Assembly (NCBI GenBank): GCA_012517545.1
Contig: JAAYUW010000169.1
Location: 1 to 32,371 of the forward strand
Direction: 5' to 3'
Length of the DNA stretch: 32,371 bases
Origin: Exilispira sp.
GTDB taxonomy: Bacteria; Spirochaetota; JAAYUW01
Below are positions 7,057 through 16,294 of this stretch, in pieces. Positions within the stretch are counted from its first letter, which is position 1; the number at the start of each line of letters is the position of its first letter. Below the pieces are notes generated by a model. It searched no databases. It saw only the letters and a program-made list of their open reading frames with translations, and was not told the DNA's origin. Both the position numbers and the translations under genes were made by a program.

Positions 7057-7359
7057 ATGAGTAAGTTTAATAATAGATTTAATAAAGAAGCTAAAAAAGA
7101 TTATAAAACACAAAAAAAAGCTGTCGCACTTTCTTATGATAGTGAAAAAAAAGCTCCACAACTGGTTGCCAAAGGAGAAGGACTGTTAGCCGAAAAGATC
7201 TCAGCTATTGCTGAAGAAAATAAAGTCCCGATAGTTAATGATGAAGAACTTACTAAAACTTTATATAAACTTGAAATATATGAAACCATACCCGAAGAGC
7301 TATTTGAAATAATTGCTGCGGTTTATACTTATATTATGCTTAAAAGAGATGGCAAATGA
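7057..7359 (+). CDS. FlhB C-terminal-domain-like protein (YlqH family)
   Basis: This 100-residue protein corresponds to the cytoplasmic C-terminal domain of the flagellar export switch FlhB, without the membrane part. KAVALSYDSEKKAPQLVAKG matches the AVAL-Y-p---aP-vvAKG segment that follows the autocleavage site. LAEKISAIAEENKVPIVND, LTKTLYKLEIYETIPEELFE and a final Y-Y-hydrophobic-K helix follow in family order. The NPTH autocleavage motif is absent (the position reads KKAV), as is usual in free-standing YlqH/FhlB proteins. In some bacteria such proteins can substitute for the FlhB C-terminal domain in export-substrate recognition. It follows the FliK-like gene in the Bacillus-type order. 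Confidence 0.88.
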   Translation: MSKFNNRFNKEAKKDYKTQKKAVALSYDSEKKAPQLVAKGEGLLAEKISAIAEENKVPIVNDEELTKTLYKLEIYETIPEELFEIIAAVYTYIMLKRDGK

Positions 7360-7622
7360 AAATTTTTGTAACTAATTTAAAAGAAGCATTATAGTGTAAG
7401 CCTTTGTTGAAAAGAAAGAAGAGTAGCCTCTCTTTTTATAGTGTGAAAAGCCATCTGGCAGAAGTTAACTTAGCGATGAATGGGAAGGATTATTTTTTAT
7501 TGCTTAGATGCAAAATATGATATGGAAAGCTGATTACAATATTTAATCCATAAAAAAATTCACTATTGATCATAAAAAATTTTACCATTCATTATTAATG
7601 TTTAGTGAGAAAAGGAATTTAT

Positions 7623-8888
7623 ATGAGAAAGAAGATCAAAGTTGATGATATTAAAATAGGAATGCAATTTTCAAGCCCAGTATATTTCGATAAGACAAAA
7701 GTTGTTATACCAGCTTTTACAACTGTTAAGCTTTCAGATATAGAGAGGCTAAAAAGGTGGAGGATTTCTGAAGTTGAGATTGAAGATGATGAAGTTGCTA
7801 AAGATATACCATCTTCAAAGCCAGTCATAGAAGATACCTCTTCAACCTCTGAAAGTTCAAATCAATCTGTTGATAAGAGAAAAGCAATGGCTGATAGGTT
7901 AAAAAAATATCAACAGGATATAAAAAAGATAGATACAAAACTTGAAAATATGCCTAAACCTTCTGAATCAAGCAATCTTTCTATAATTACTCAATATACC
8001 TCTATTCTATCAAAGATCAAAAGCATACTTCAAAATATTAAAACTGATACCATTGCTTCGAAAAATGATATTTATGATGTTGTCGCTGAAATAATAGATT
8101 TGACCATAAATAAAAAAACAGAGATTCTTTCGATATTGAGTCATTTTGAGGATCCAGCATATGATTATCTTGTTGTTCACTCTGCTAATGTTGCAATATA
8201 CTCAGCTTTTATAGGTTATGGCATGAATCTAAATCAATTTAAACTAAATCAGTTAACCATAGCAGCTTTACTTCACGATGTTGGGATGGTTAAAGTTCCT
8301 GAAAGCATATTGAATACAACAGGTAAATTATCACCTCAAGAGTTTATGTTAGTCCAAAGGCATACTTTTGAAGGTTACAGGATACTTCTCTCAAGGCAAC
8401 TTTTTCCAGAAGAAATCTGCCAGGTTGCTCTTCAACATCATGAAAGATTTAATGGTTCAGGATATCCATCACACAGACATGGGGATCAGATATCAGTTTT
8501 TAGCAGAATAGTCGCTGTTGCTGATTCATATGATGCCATGACAGAACCTCATACGTATAGAGAAAAATTTCACGGCCATAAAGCAATAAAAGATGTGCTG
8601 CAGGCTTCAAAGAATCTATATGATCCTGAAGTTTCAAAGACTTTTCTCTCGATAATGAGTATCTATCCTATAGGATCTCTCGTTCAGCTTAATAATGGAG
8701 CTATAGCCATAGTTTTTCAAGCAAATATTAACTTTCCTTTACGACCAACAATAAGGATTCTTTTTGATGAATTTGGGGATAAGGTTATTGAAAAAAGTAT
8801 AATAGAGCTTGAAAAATCACCAAATTTATTTATTACCTCAGTTATCGACCCAAAAGATGTGAATTTTACCCTTGAAGAGCTTATGTAA
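7623..8888 (+). CDS. HD-GYP domain phosphohydrolase (probable cyclic-di-GMP phosphodiesterase)
   Basis: From ATG 7623 (AAAGGA seven bases upstream, preferred to an in-frame GTG at 7605) the protein has 421 residues. Residues 1-55 form an N-terminal segment (VDDIKIGMQFSSPVYFD) like those preceding many HD-GYP domains. Residues 60-115 are a low-complexity, charged linker. The HD-GYP domain covers about 150-400 with H187-S-A-N, H218-D219-V-G-M, H249, HHE at 272-274, G280-Y281-P282 and D301 in VAVADSYDAMT. The usual HHExxDGxGYP reads HHERFNGSGYP, with Asn for Asp, a variant seen in other members. There is no membrane segment, so it is cytoplasmic. It lies 98 bases before mfd. Confidence 0.9.
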   Translation: MRKKIKVDDIKIGMQFSSPVYFDKTKVVIPAFTTVKLSDIERLKRWRISEVEIEDDEVAKDIPSSKPVIEDTSSTSESSNQSVDKRKAMADRLKKYQQDIKKIDTKLENMPKPSESSNLSIITQYTSILSKIKSILQNIKTDTIASKNDIYDVVAEIIDLTINKKTEILSILSHFEDPAYDYLVVHSANVAIYSAFIGYGMNLNQFKLNQLTIAALLHDVGMVKVPESILNTTGKLSPQEFMLVQRHTFEGYRILLSRQLFPEEICQVALQHHERFNGSGYPSHRHGDQISVFSRIVAVADSYDAMTEPHTYREKFHGHKAIKDVLQASKNLYDPEVSKTFLSIMSIYPIGSLVQLNNGAIAIVFQANINFPLRPTIRILFDEFGDKVIEKSIIELEKSPNLFITSVIDPKDVNFTLEELM

Positions 8889-8986
8889 AATTTGGAAATA
8901 AATTATCTAAATTTTGCTTGAAAAATTAATGATTTTAGTGTTTTCTATCTAAAACGATACACCTTTGAGATAATTGATATATTTAT

Positions 8987-11900
8987 ATGCATAAGATTTA
9001 CAATATTTTTAAAGAAAAATTCGAGAAATTACAGTTACTTCAAGAACTTCTTTCAAACAAGATCAAAACTTTAACTTATGTAAAATCCGAAATAAACTCC
9101 TTTTTCAGTCAGATAGTCTACCTTGGTGAAAATGCAGAAAGTGGTATTCTTGCCATAGTTGCTGATGATGAAGTTATAGATAAAATCTATTCATATTTAA
9201 AAAGTGAATTTAGTTCTTTGAAAAGAGATGTTACCATCTTTCCATCTTATAATCTTTTCTTTTATGAATGTAATAAAACCGATAGAGAAGAATCTTTTTT
9301 CCGTGTAGAAGCGTTGAATAACCTTTATTTTAAAAATGGTATAGTTCTAACTACTCCTCTTGCGCTTCTTTTCCCAACAATTTCGATAGAGAAACTTGCA
9401 GAAATGAAGATTATACTTCATAAAGATGACTACTATGATATTGATGATTTTATTAGCTGCATTATAAAACTTGGTTTTACCAGGGCTGAACATGTCTATG
9501 ACTTTGGTACATTTGCTTTTAGAGGTGAAGTTGTGGATGTTTTTCTCCACCCAACAGCACAACCTGTCAGGATAATTTTTGATGGTGATAGAGTTGAAAA
9601 GATTCGAAGGTTTGAGATAGATACATCAAGGATAATTGAAGAACTTCCTTCGATAGAAATACTCCCCATAAGCGAATTTTTCATAACAGAAAATCCAAAA
9701 AATCAATTTATCGATGAGATATACAGTCAAAATAGTCTCGATAGTGATGCTGCAAATTACGCTCAGGATCTACAAAATAACGAGTTATATTCAATACTCT
9801 GGAGTTTTTCGAAATTATCAACAGAAAAAAAGTACCTTTTAAACTATGTTAAATATACTGATTTTGTCTGCACATTTGATTATCAAGAAGTTGAAAATAT
9901 TTTTGAGCTTGAATTCAACAATAGCTTAAAAGCATTCAAGAATCTTGACTTAAAGGGTCTTAGCGCTCCTTCTGAGTTTTTAATTACAAAAGAAGATTTT
10001 AAAAGACTTACCAGGGATCTTAAAAATATTTATTTTATGACCTCAGCTAACAGCAAAATAAAAGAGAATGTTTACTGTATGAATATTGCTACGATAGAGC
10101 CATTTAAAAATAGATTTGAAGAATTTCGTCAAATTTATGAACAAAGAATAAACAATGGTTCGCATCTTTTCTTTGTTACTTCCGATGAAGAGCAGGTAAG
10201 AAGGTTATCAATACTTTTTAGTAAATTAAAATTTTCGATAATTGAAGATAATATTTTGAAGGGTTTTTATGATGAATTGACAGATGCCTATTATTATACT
10301 CCTGATGAGCTTATTGAATATAGAGTTCATTCGAAATCTTCCGGATCTTTTCAAACTGAATTTATCGAATCAACTCTTGACATAAAACCAGGCGAATATG
10401 TTGTTCATATTCATCATGGTATAGGCGTATATGAAGGATTGAAAAGACTAAATATATTAAATGAAGAGAAGGATTATATTCAAATAAGATACAAAAACTC
10501 AGAACATATCTATCTTCCTATCGAAAATATTGGCCTCATACAAAAATACATAAGTTTTGGTTCTGCCAGACCAACTTTGGATAGTATTTCTAACAAGAGC
10601 TGGAAGAAAACATTAACCAGAACAAGGGAAGATATACTTGTATACGCACAGCAGCTTCTTGAACTTTATGAAATGCGAAAATCATTGAAGGGTATAGAAT
10701 TTAAAAAATTTGACGATATGGAGAAAGCTTTTGCAGATAGTTTTGAATATAAGGAAACTTACGACCAACAAAAAGCCATAGATGAAGTTTTGCTCGATAT
10801 GACTCAGCCATACCCTATGGATAGGCTTATATGTGGTGATGTAGGATTTGGGAAAACAGAAGTGGCTATGAGAGCAGCATACAGGGCTGTATTAAATGGA
10901 TATCAGGTAGCTTTGATATGTCCAACCACAATTTTAGCGGATCAACACTATGAAACATTTTCAAAGAGAATGAAGCAATTTGGAGTTACTGTTGGAATTT
11001 TATCAAGACTCATTCCTGCAAGCACACAGGATAGATACATCCGTATGGCTTTAAATGGGGAGCTTGATATTTTGATAGGTACTCATAGGTTGCTATCGAA
11101 AGAGGTTAATTTTAAAAAGCTTGGGCTTTTGATAATCGACGAAGAGCATAAATTTGGTGTTGAGCACAAGGATAAGTTTATAAAACTTAAAAAAGATATA
11201 GATCTGCTTTCACTTTCGGCAACTCCTATACCAAGAACTTTGCATATGGCTCTTTCAAGAATAAGACCTCTTTCAATAATAAATACTGCACCAGAGGAGA
11301 GAGTCCCGGTAGAAGTATTTGTAGAACCTATGAGTGATGAGATAATTAAGCGTGCAATAAACTTTGAGATTCAACGAGGTGGAAAAGTTTTTTATGTTCA
11401 TAATAGAGTAAGAACGATAGTAAATGTTGTTATGCATCTTAAAAAGATATTTAAAGATAGCCTGCAGATAACTTATGCTCATGGACAGATGTCTGAGCAT
11501 GAACTTGAATCTAATGTTAATAGTTTTATAAATGGAGATCAAAAAGTTCTGGTTTCAACTTCGATAATAGAATCAGGTATTGATATCCCGGATGTTAATA
11601 CAATAATAATAGATAATGCACATCTTTTTGGACTTTCCAATCTCTATCAACTAAAGGGAAGAGTAGGGCGAAGATCTAAAAAAGCCTATGCTTACCTTCT
11701 TTATCCAGAAGAGTATTTTCTTTCTGAGATTGCTTTAAAAAGGTTACAGGTAATAACAGATTACTGTGAACTTGGTAGCGGATATAAGGTTGCTCTTAAA
11801 GATCTTGAACTTCGAGGTGCTGGCAATATTCTTGGAAAAGAACAATCAGGTTTTATAAGCCTTGTAGGTTATCATCTGTATGAAAGACTACTTGATGAAG

Positions 11901-12382
11901 CTATTAACAAACTTCAAAAAAAGGAAAAGAAGTTTAAATCAAATTCTGAAGTTGAGCTGCAGATAAAAACTGGAATACCGGATTTTTTGGGTTTATCAAA
12001 AAAGGAGAAAATAGCATTTTATGAGGAACTGCTTGGTTGTGAAGATGAAAAGGATCTGGAATCTCTTAAAAAGAAAAATATTGATATATTAAAAAACGCT
12101 CCTATTGAACTTACTAACCTTCTAACCATAACAAATATAAGGATACTCTGTCAAAAGAGAAATATCATTCGTATTCTTGAGTCAAAAGAATATATAAGTG
12201 TAATTTTTGAGAATGCCAATATAAATATAGACAAACTTATGAAATACCTTGAGCAAAAGATTGTTTTTGTTGATCAGAGAATATCAGATAAGATAGAGAT
12301 AGTGAATAACTTTGATACACTGCAAAAGAAAATAGATTTTCTTATCGGATTTATTCAAGAAATATTTGAAATAGTTCAATAG
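8987..12382 (+). CDS. mfd: Transcription-repair coupling factor Mfd
   Basis: This 1131-residue protein has the full Mfd architecture. An N-terminal degenerate UvrB-like module occupies residues 1-330. The CarD-like RNA-polymerase-interaction domain lies at about 466-565 (KPGEYVVHIHHGIGVYEGLK, YLPIENIGLIQKY). The RecG-like translocase has Walker A GDVGFGKTE (617-625), CPTTILADQHYETF, motif II D718-E-E-H, SLSATPIPRTLH, STSIIESGIDIPDVN and QLKGRVGR. A C-terminal TRCF domain follows (IPDFLGLSKKEKIAFYEEL). It displaces stalled RNA polymerase and recruits UvrA. The first module lacks recognisable ATPase motifs, as is normal for Mfd. No Shine-Dalgarno is evident before ATG 8987. The length is typical. 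Confidence 0.97.
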   Translation: MHKIYNIFKEKFEKLQLLQELLSNKIKTLTYVKSEINSFFSQIVYLGENAESGILAIVADDEVIDKIYSYLKSEFSSLKRDVTIFPSYNLFFYECNKTDREESFFRVEALNNLYFKNGIVLTTPLALLFPTISIEKLAEMKIILHKDDYYDIDDFISCIIKLGFTRAEHVYDFGTFAFRGEVVDVFLHPTAQPVRIIFDGDRVEKIRRFEIDTSRIIEELPSIEILPISEFFITENPKNQFIDEIYSQNSLDSDAANYAQDLQNNELYSILWSFSKLSTEKKYLLNYVKYTDFVCTFDYQEVENIFELEFNNSLKAFKNLDLKGLSAPSEFLITKEDFKRLTRDLKNIYFMTSANSKIKENVYCMNIATIEPFKNRFEEFRQIYEQRINNGSHLFFVTSDEEQVRRLSILFSKLKFSIIEDNILKGFYDELTDAYYYTPDELIEYRVHSKSSGSFQTEFIESTLDIKPGEYVVHIHHGIGVYEGLKRLNILNEEKDYIQIRYKNSEHIYLPIENIGLIQKYISFGSARPTLDSISNKSWKKTLTRTREDILVYAQQLLELYEMRKSLKGIEFKKFDDMEKAFADSFEYKETYDQQKAIDEVLLDMTQPYPMDRLICGDVGFGKTEVAMRAAYRAVLNGYQVALICPTTILADQHYETFSKRMKQFGVTVGILSRLIPASTQDRYIRMALNGELDILIGTHRLLSKEVNFKKLGLLIIDEEHKFGVEHKDKFIKLKKDIDLLSLSATPIPRTLHMALSRIRPLSIINTAPEERVPVEVFVEPMSDEIIKRAINFEIQRGGKVFYVHNRVRTIVNVVMHLKKIFKDSLQITYAHGQMSEHELESNVNSFINGDQKVLVSTSIIESGIDIPDVNTIIIDNAHLFGLSNLYQLKGRVGRRSKKAYAYLLYPEEYFLSEIALKRLQVITDYCELGSGYKVALKDLELRGAGNILGKEQSGFISLVGYHLYERLLDEAINKLQKKEKKFKSNSEVELQIKTGIPDFLGLSKKEKIAFYEELLGCEDEKDLESLKKKNIDILKNAPIELTNLLTITNIRILCQKRNIIRILESKEYISVIFENANINIDKLMKYLEQKIVFVDQRISDKIEIVNNFDTLQKKIDFLIGFIQEIFEIVQ

Positions 12383-12403
12383 ATAAAATTTATAAAAAAG
12401 CTA

Positions 12404-12796
12404 TTACATTATATGAAATTCTTTGCTTACATAGTTTTTTTCAAAATAATCATCAATGTATTCTTTTAATTTTTGAATTTGAAAAGGTTTTTTTATAAAA
12501 GCATTTGCGCCCATCTCCTTACATTTATTAATAATAGAATCTTCAACCATAGCTGATATTATAAAGATGGGTTTGTTCTTTGTGAATTGATCGGTTCTTA
12601 GAAGTTTTAGTACATCGAGTCCGTTAAGTCCCTGCATCATAATATCAAGCAAGATAAGATCAGGGTTATTATTCAAAAGAGAGTAAAGCCCTTTTCTCCC
12701 ACTAGAACATGTATATACTTTATATTTTGTATCAAATGCATACTTTAATAAACTCAATAAATCTTCACTATCATCGATTATAAGGATACTTTTCAT
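12404..12796 (-). CDS. Single-domain response regulator (CheY-like receiver)
   Basis: From ATG 12796, preceded by GGAGGGAAG, the product has 130 residues: MKSILIIDDSED and onward. An upstream in-frame ATG six codons earlier is not preferred. The receiver fold is complete, with acidic pair D8/D9, phospho-acceptor D51 in LILLDIMM, S81 in IISA, and K103 in FIKKPF. There is no output domain, so it acts through protein contact or phosphotransfer. No kinase is adjacent. It converges on mfd with a 21-base gap and is divergent from the glycosyltransferase gene across a 423-base spacer. Confidence 0.94.
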   Translation of the reverse strand: MKSILIIDDSEDLLSLLKYAFDTKYKVYTCSSGRKGLYSLLNNNPDLILLDIMMQGLNGLDVLKLLRTDQFTKNKPIFIISAMVEDSIINKCKEMGANAFIKKPFQIQKLKEYIDDYFEKNYVSKEFHIM

Positions 12797-13219
12797 CTTC
12801 CCTCCATATGGCATTATATAGAATTTATATTTTAAAACAATAAAGAATCTTTATAAAAATAATTCCTAATTATCATATAGCTTATCTTAAAAATTTCAAT
12901 AATTAATTCATATTTTTTTGTAATTCTTTGAAAATAAAGATTTCCTTAAATTATAAAATTGTTTTCCTATGGCTTAAGATTAATTTTTTATAAATTCTTA
13001 CAAAATAGTTATTCTATTTGTTAGATCTTTACCTATAAGATCATAAGTAAGATTTAAAGATACAACAGTCCAAAGTCTAAAGTCCGGGTAAAGATTATAA
13101 AAATCTAAAATAAAAAGTTTTTCATCTAAACAAAAAAATATAATTAAAAATTATGAAATTGGCTTTATTTTGATTTGTATATTAAAATAGTTTTAAATAA
13201 AAAATTTATGGGGAAAATA
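12797..13219. other. Divergent intergenic region with heptamer repeat
   Basis: This region must carry the promoters of both the receiver gene (minus) and the glycosyltransferase gene (plus). The only ordered structure I see is the AGTC heptamer block at 13067-13087. Confidence 0.45.
13067..13087 (+). repeat. AGTCNAA heptamer repeat block A
   Basis: AGTC occurs at 13067, 13074 and 13081, i.e. at exactly seven-base steps: AGTCCAA, AGTCTAA, AGTCCGG. The same design recurs in other spacers of this window. Confidence 0.65.
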
Positions 13220-15019
13220 ATGAAGTATGCAATACATATAACTCATGAGGCAGTTCAAAAAATTGGTGGAATCGGAGCTGTCATCTCAGGTGCATGTACA
13301 GCGGACAACTACAAGAGTTTTTACGATAGAACACTTTTATATGGTCCAGCGTTTTACTCATCATCTGACTTATTTTCAAAACTTGGGAGAGGTGGTGAAG
13401 TTTTGTATTCAAATGCTGACTATTTTGATAAGGGTAATTATCATGAAATTTTTGCAAATATTATAGATAAGTATGGTATAGATATAATCTATGGAAAAAG
13501 GATGCTGGCCAATGAGTTCAATATAAATAAAACAAATGAGGTGGATTTACTACTTGTCAATATCAATAAGATGAAGCAATCCTTTATCGATATTACCAAA
13601 TATGTTTTATGGGAAAAATTTCAGATTCAATCAGATAAATATGAGGATTGGGACTATGAACAATATTTACGTATAAGTGTTTGTTATCTTGAGATAATAG
13701 GTGCATTATATCCGGATGGGGATCTATATCATCATTTTTCGCATGAATACATGGGGATCCCTTGTTGTCTTCAGGTTTTACTGGATGGAAATAAATATCT
13801 AAGCGGAAAAAATAAAACAATATTCTGGGCTCACGAGATTTCACCAGCAAGAAAAGTTACGGAAAGTCTGGAAGGGCACGATATTGCTTTTTATAATATA
13901 CTTAAAAATGCAAGGATTCAAAATCTTTCAATGGAAGATATTTTTCCTCAAATAATGGAAAGCTACAGAACAATTCTAGTGAAGCAAACTGTCAATTTTG
14001 ATGGCATTTTTGCAGTATCAGATCTTGTCAAAGAAGAGTATCTTTTTCTAAATAAAAATGTTGATGAAAAAAAAGTTCTGGTAACATACAATGGTGTTAG
14101 TTTTCAAAGGATAGATTGGGAAAGCAAAAAAGCGAGCAGAGCTAAAATATTGAAATACATTGAGTCGCTTTACAATTTTGAATTTGATGTTCTACTTACC
14201 CATGTTGGTAGACTTGTAATCTCAAAAGGGATATGGCGGGATATCAAATTACTTGAATTTCTTGATGAATATTTTTATGAAAAGGGTCTTAAAGGTGCAT
14301 ATATATTGCTTTCCTCGCTTATTGGAACAGGAAGGAATAGTTCAGATGTTAAAAGGATGGAAGCCGAATATGGCTGGCCTGTTTTGCATAAAAATGGCTG
14401 GCCTGATTGTATAGGATATGAGGAAACCATCTATGATCATATTCAAATATTTAATGCCAAATCTCGAGCTATAAAAGCACTTTTTATCAATCAATTCGGA
14501 TTTGATACTAGAAAGTGTGGCCAGAGGGTACCCTTAGATGCTACATTATTTGATCTAAGAGTCGCTTCCGATGCAGAAATAGGATTTTCAATATACGAAC
14601 CATTTGGCATAGCACAACTTGAAACCCTTCCATATGGTTCTTTGGCTTTGATATCAAGGGCTTGCGGTTCGTCATATCTTCTTGAGTACATATGGGATAA
14701 ACAGAAAAATAGGCCATTTGTAATAGTTGATTTTTCAGATTTTACGAAAAAAGAATATTTAAATACTACTGATGAAAAATCAATCAAATTTCTATCGACA
14801 TATGAAAAATATATCAAAGAGAGCAACTCAATGCTGCCATTTTTGGAACTTGATAAAGAAGATAGAGATACAATTGAGCATTTTATTTTGAAAGGAGAGG
14901 CTAAAGATATCTTTGAAAAACTACCAAAAAATGATGAAGATAGAAAGAGACTTTTAGATGATATTCACGAAAAGATTAATCTATTAAGCTGGGAATCAAA
15001 TTTAAAAATTATCTTTTAA
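13220..15019 (+). CDS. Glycogen-synthase-like glycosyltransferase (GT-B fold)
   Basis: The start at ATG 13220 is chosen because of GGGG six bases upstream and because MKYAIHITHEAVQKIGGIGA is the natural GT-B N-terminus with a glycine-rich donor or acceptor loop. ATG 13208 is in frame but would remove that ribosome-binding site. The 599-residue protein has an N-terminal Rossmann domain, FWAHEISPARK, the mid-protein strand LLTHVGRLVISKG that opens the second Rossmann domain, and the GT4/GT5 signature E460-PFGIAQLE468 (E-x7-E) with the GS-A-G nucleotide-sugar end. It is likely cytoplasmic, using an NDP-sugar such as ADP- or UDP-glucose. The exact product (glycogen-like polymer or another glycan) cannot be told. 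It is 13 bases ahead of the hydrolase gene, so they form an operon. Confidence 0.82.
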   Translation: MKYAIHITHEAVQKIGGIGAVISGACTADNYKSFYDRTLLYGPAFYSSSDLFSKLGRGGEVLYSNADYFDKGNYHEIFANIIDKYGIDIIYGKRMLANEFNINKTNEVDLLLVNINKMKQSFIDITKYVLWEKFQIQSDKYEDWDYEQYLRISVCYLEIIGALYPDGDLYHHFSHEYMGIPCCLQVLLDGNKYLSGKNKTIFWAHEISPARKVTESLEGHDIAFYNILKNARIQNLSMEDIFPQIMESYRTILVKQTVNFDGIFAVSDLVKEEYLFLNKNVDEKKVLVTYNGVSFQRIDWESKKASRAKILKYIESLYNFEFDVLLTHVGRLVISKGIWRDIKLLEFLDEYFYEKGLKGAYILLSSLIGTGRNSSDVKRMEAEYGWPVLHKNGWPDCIGYEETIYDHIQIFNAKSRAIKALFINQFGFDTRKCGQRVPLDATLFDLRVASDAEIGFSIYEPFGIAQLETLPYGSLALISRACGSSYLLEYIWDKQKNRPFVIVDFSDFTKKEYLNTTDEKSIKFLSTYEKYIKESNSMLPFLELDKEDRDTIEHFILKGEAKDIFEKLPKNDEDRKRLLDDIHEKINLLSWESNLKIIF

Positions 15020-15032
15020 AAAGGGAGTTTTT

Positions 15033-15650
15033 ATGCAAATTAAACGATTTATAGTTGGAGCACTTGATACAAATTGCTATTGTGTAAATTATGAAGATAA
15101 AAATATTTGTATTGATCCTGGTTTTGGTGATGAGGAGTTGATTTCTTTTTTAAAGGGAAAAAAACTTGATTACATTATACTAACTCACCACCATATTGAT
15201 CATATCCTTGGTTTTCACGATGTTATGAATGTCATTGAAGGTGAACCAAAAGTGATTATACATAAGAATGACTATGATGGTTTAAATGATCCAGAGCAAA
15301 ATGGAGCCGGTTTTATAGGTATTGACTTTAAGCCTATAGATAAAATATCCTGGTTTGCAGAAGATGAATATGAACTTTTTGATGGTTGTAAACTTATGCT
15401 TTCTTCTGGGCATACGGAAGGCTCAATACTCGTATATTTTTACAGGGAAAAAATACTTTTTTCAGGTGATACTGTTTTTGCATCTGCGATTGGAAGGACA
15501 GACCTTCCAGGAAGTGATCCTAAAAAGATGATATCATCTTTAAGAAAAGTTATCATGCTTCCCCATGATATAAAAGTTTATCCGGGTCATGGAGCTTCTA
15601 CAACTATAGGTAAAGAGATATTTGATCTTAAAAGTTATTGTGAAATTTAG
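15033..15650 (+). CDS. Metallo-beta-lactamase-fold hydrolase (glyoxalase II-like)
   Basis: This 205-residue protein starts at ATG 15033 with AAAGGGAG seven bases upstream. The binuclear metal site is complete: H52-x-H54-x-D56-H57 (THHHIDH), H127 in SSGHTEGS, D146 in LFSGDTVF and H186 in VYPGHGAST. FASAIGRTDLPGSD is typical of the small YqgX/GloB-like hydrolases. Family members hydrolyse thioesters such as S-lactoylglutathione analogues; the substrate is not fixed by sequence. It is cytoplasmic. It is cotranscribed with the glycosyltransferase, which gives no obvious functional link. It converges with the CNB gene (22-base gap). Confidence 0.93.
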   Translation: MQIKRFIVGALDTNCYCVNYEDKNICIDPGFGDEELISFLKGKKLDYIILTHHHIDHILGFHDVMNVIEGEPKVIIHKNDYDGLNDPEQNGAGFIGIDFKPIDKISWFAEDEYELFDGCKLMLSSGHTEGSILVYFYREKILFSGDTVFASAIGRTDLPGSDPKKMISSLRKVIMLPHDIKVYPGHGASTTIGKEIFDLKSYCEI

Positions 15651-15672
15651 TTTATTTTAAAGAATCAATTAT

Positions 15673-16182
15673 TTATTTTTCCTCTTCTATCTCTTCTTCA
15701 AGCGCACCAAAAAGCGTTGCAATATCTCTATTTGCTCCCTTTAGTCTTTGAATTAGATTTTTAGCTATGGCTTTAAGAATATAATACCCACTTTTATAAT
15801 TTTGTTCGACAAAGTTCTCAAAGTCAAGAGAACTTAAAACAAGGACTGTTACCTCTGTTGAAGCTTTTATTGTTGCCGTTCTAGCATCTTTGTCTATTAA
15901 AGCCATTTCACCAAAGAATGCGTTGTCCTTTTCATTTATTTGAGCCACAGCATATTGTTCTTTTGCAAATGTTTCTTTCAATACTGTTACAATACCATTA
16001 TGTAAAATATAGCAGCAATCACCGATATCACCTTCTTTTATTATTATCTCACCGTCTTCATAAAATTCTGAAGTCATGATTTGAGCTATTCCTTTTATTT
16101 CAGAGTTGGTTAAGTTCTCAAAAAGGTGAACCTTAGATATTTTGTCAATCTTATCTTGAATTGGCAAATCTATTTTTTTCAT
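15673..16182 (-). CDS. Stand-alone cyclic-nucleotide-binding (CRP-like) domain protein
   Basis: In this 169-residue protein residues about 18-135 form a cNMP-binding beta-roll with phosphate-binding cassette FFGEMALIDKDARTATI (G91, E92, R101, T102), the residues that normally hold the cyclic phosphate and ribose. After the C-helix (to about 150) only an acidic tail (GALEEEIEEEK) remains, so there is no helix-turn-helix and it is not a transcription factor of the CRP type. The start has AAGGA eight bases upstream. It lies 112 bases downstream of a potassium-channel gene on the same strand, suggesting that it is a separate regulatory subunit or a similar cNMP-sensing adaptor; this is inference. 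Confidence 0.9.
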   Translation of the reverse strand: MKKIDLPIQDKIDKISKVHLFENLTNSEIKGIAQIMTSEFYEDGEIIIKEGDIGDCCYILHNGIVTVLKETFAKEQYAVAQINEKDNAFFGEMALIDKDARTATIKASTEVTVLVLSSLDFENFVEQNYKSGYYILKAIAKNLIQRLKGANRDIATLFGALEEEIEEEK

Positions 16183-16294
16183 ATGATTTCCTTAAAAATA
16201 TAGGTTTCCTATAAGTAACTCTGCTAAACTACTACTTAAACTACAACACACATTGGTAAACAAAAAAATCTATTAATTTGATAATGAATCTAAA

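Noticed and set aside
8438-8473. HD-GYP motif with Asn for Asp, considered as evidence for an inactive enzyme
   Set aside because: The metal-binding His and Asp residues are all present and the Asn variant occurs in other HD-GYP proteins.
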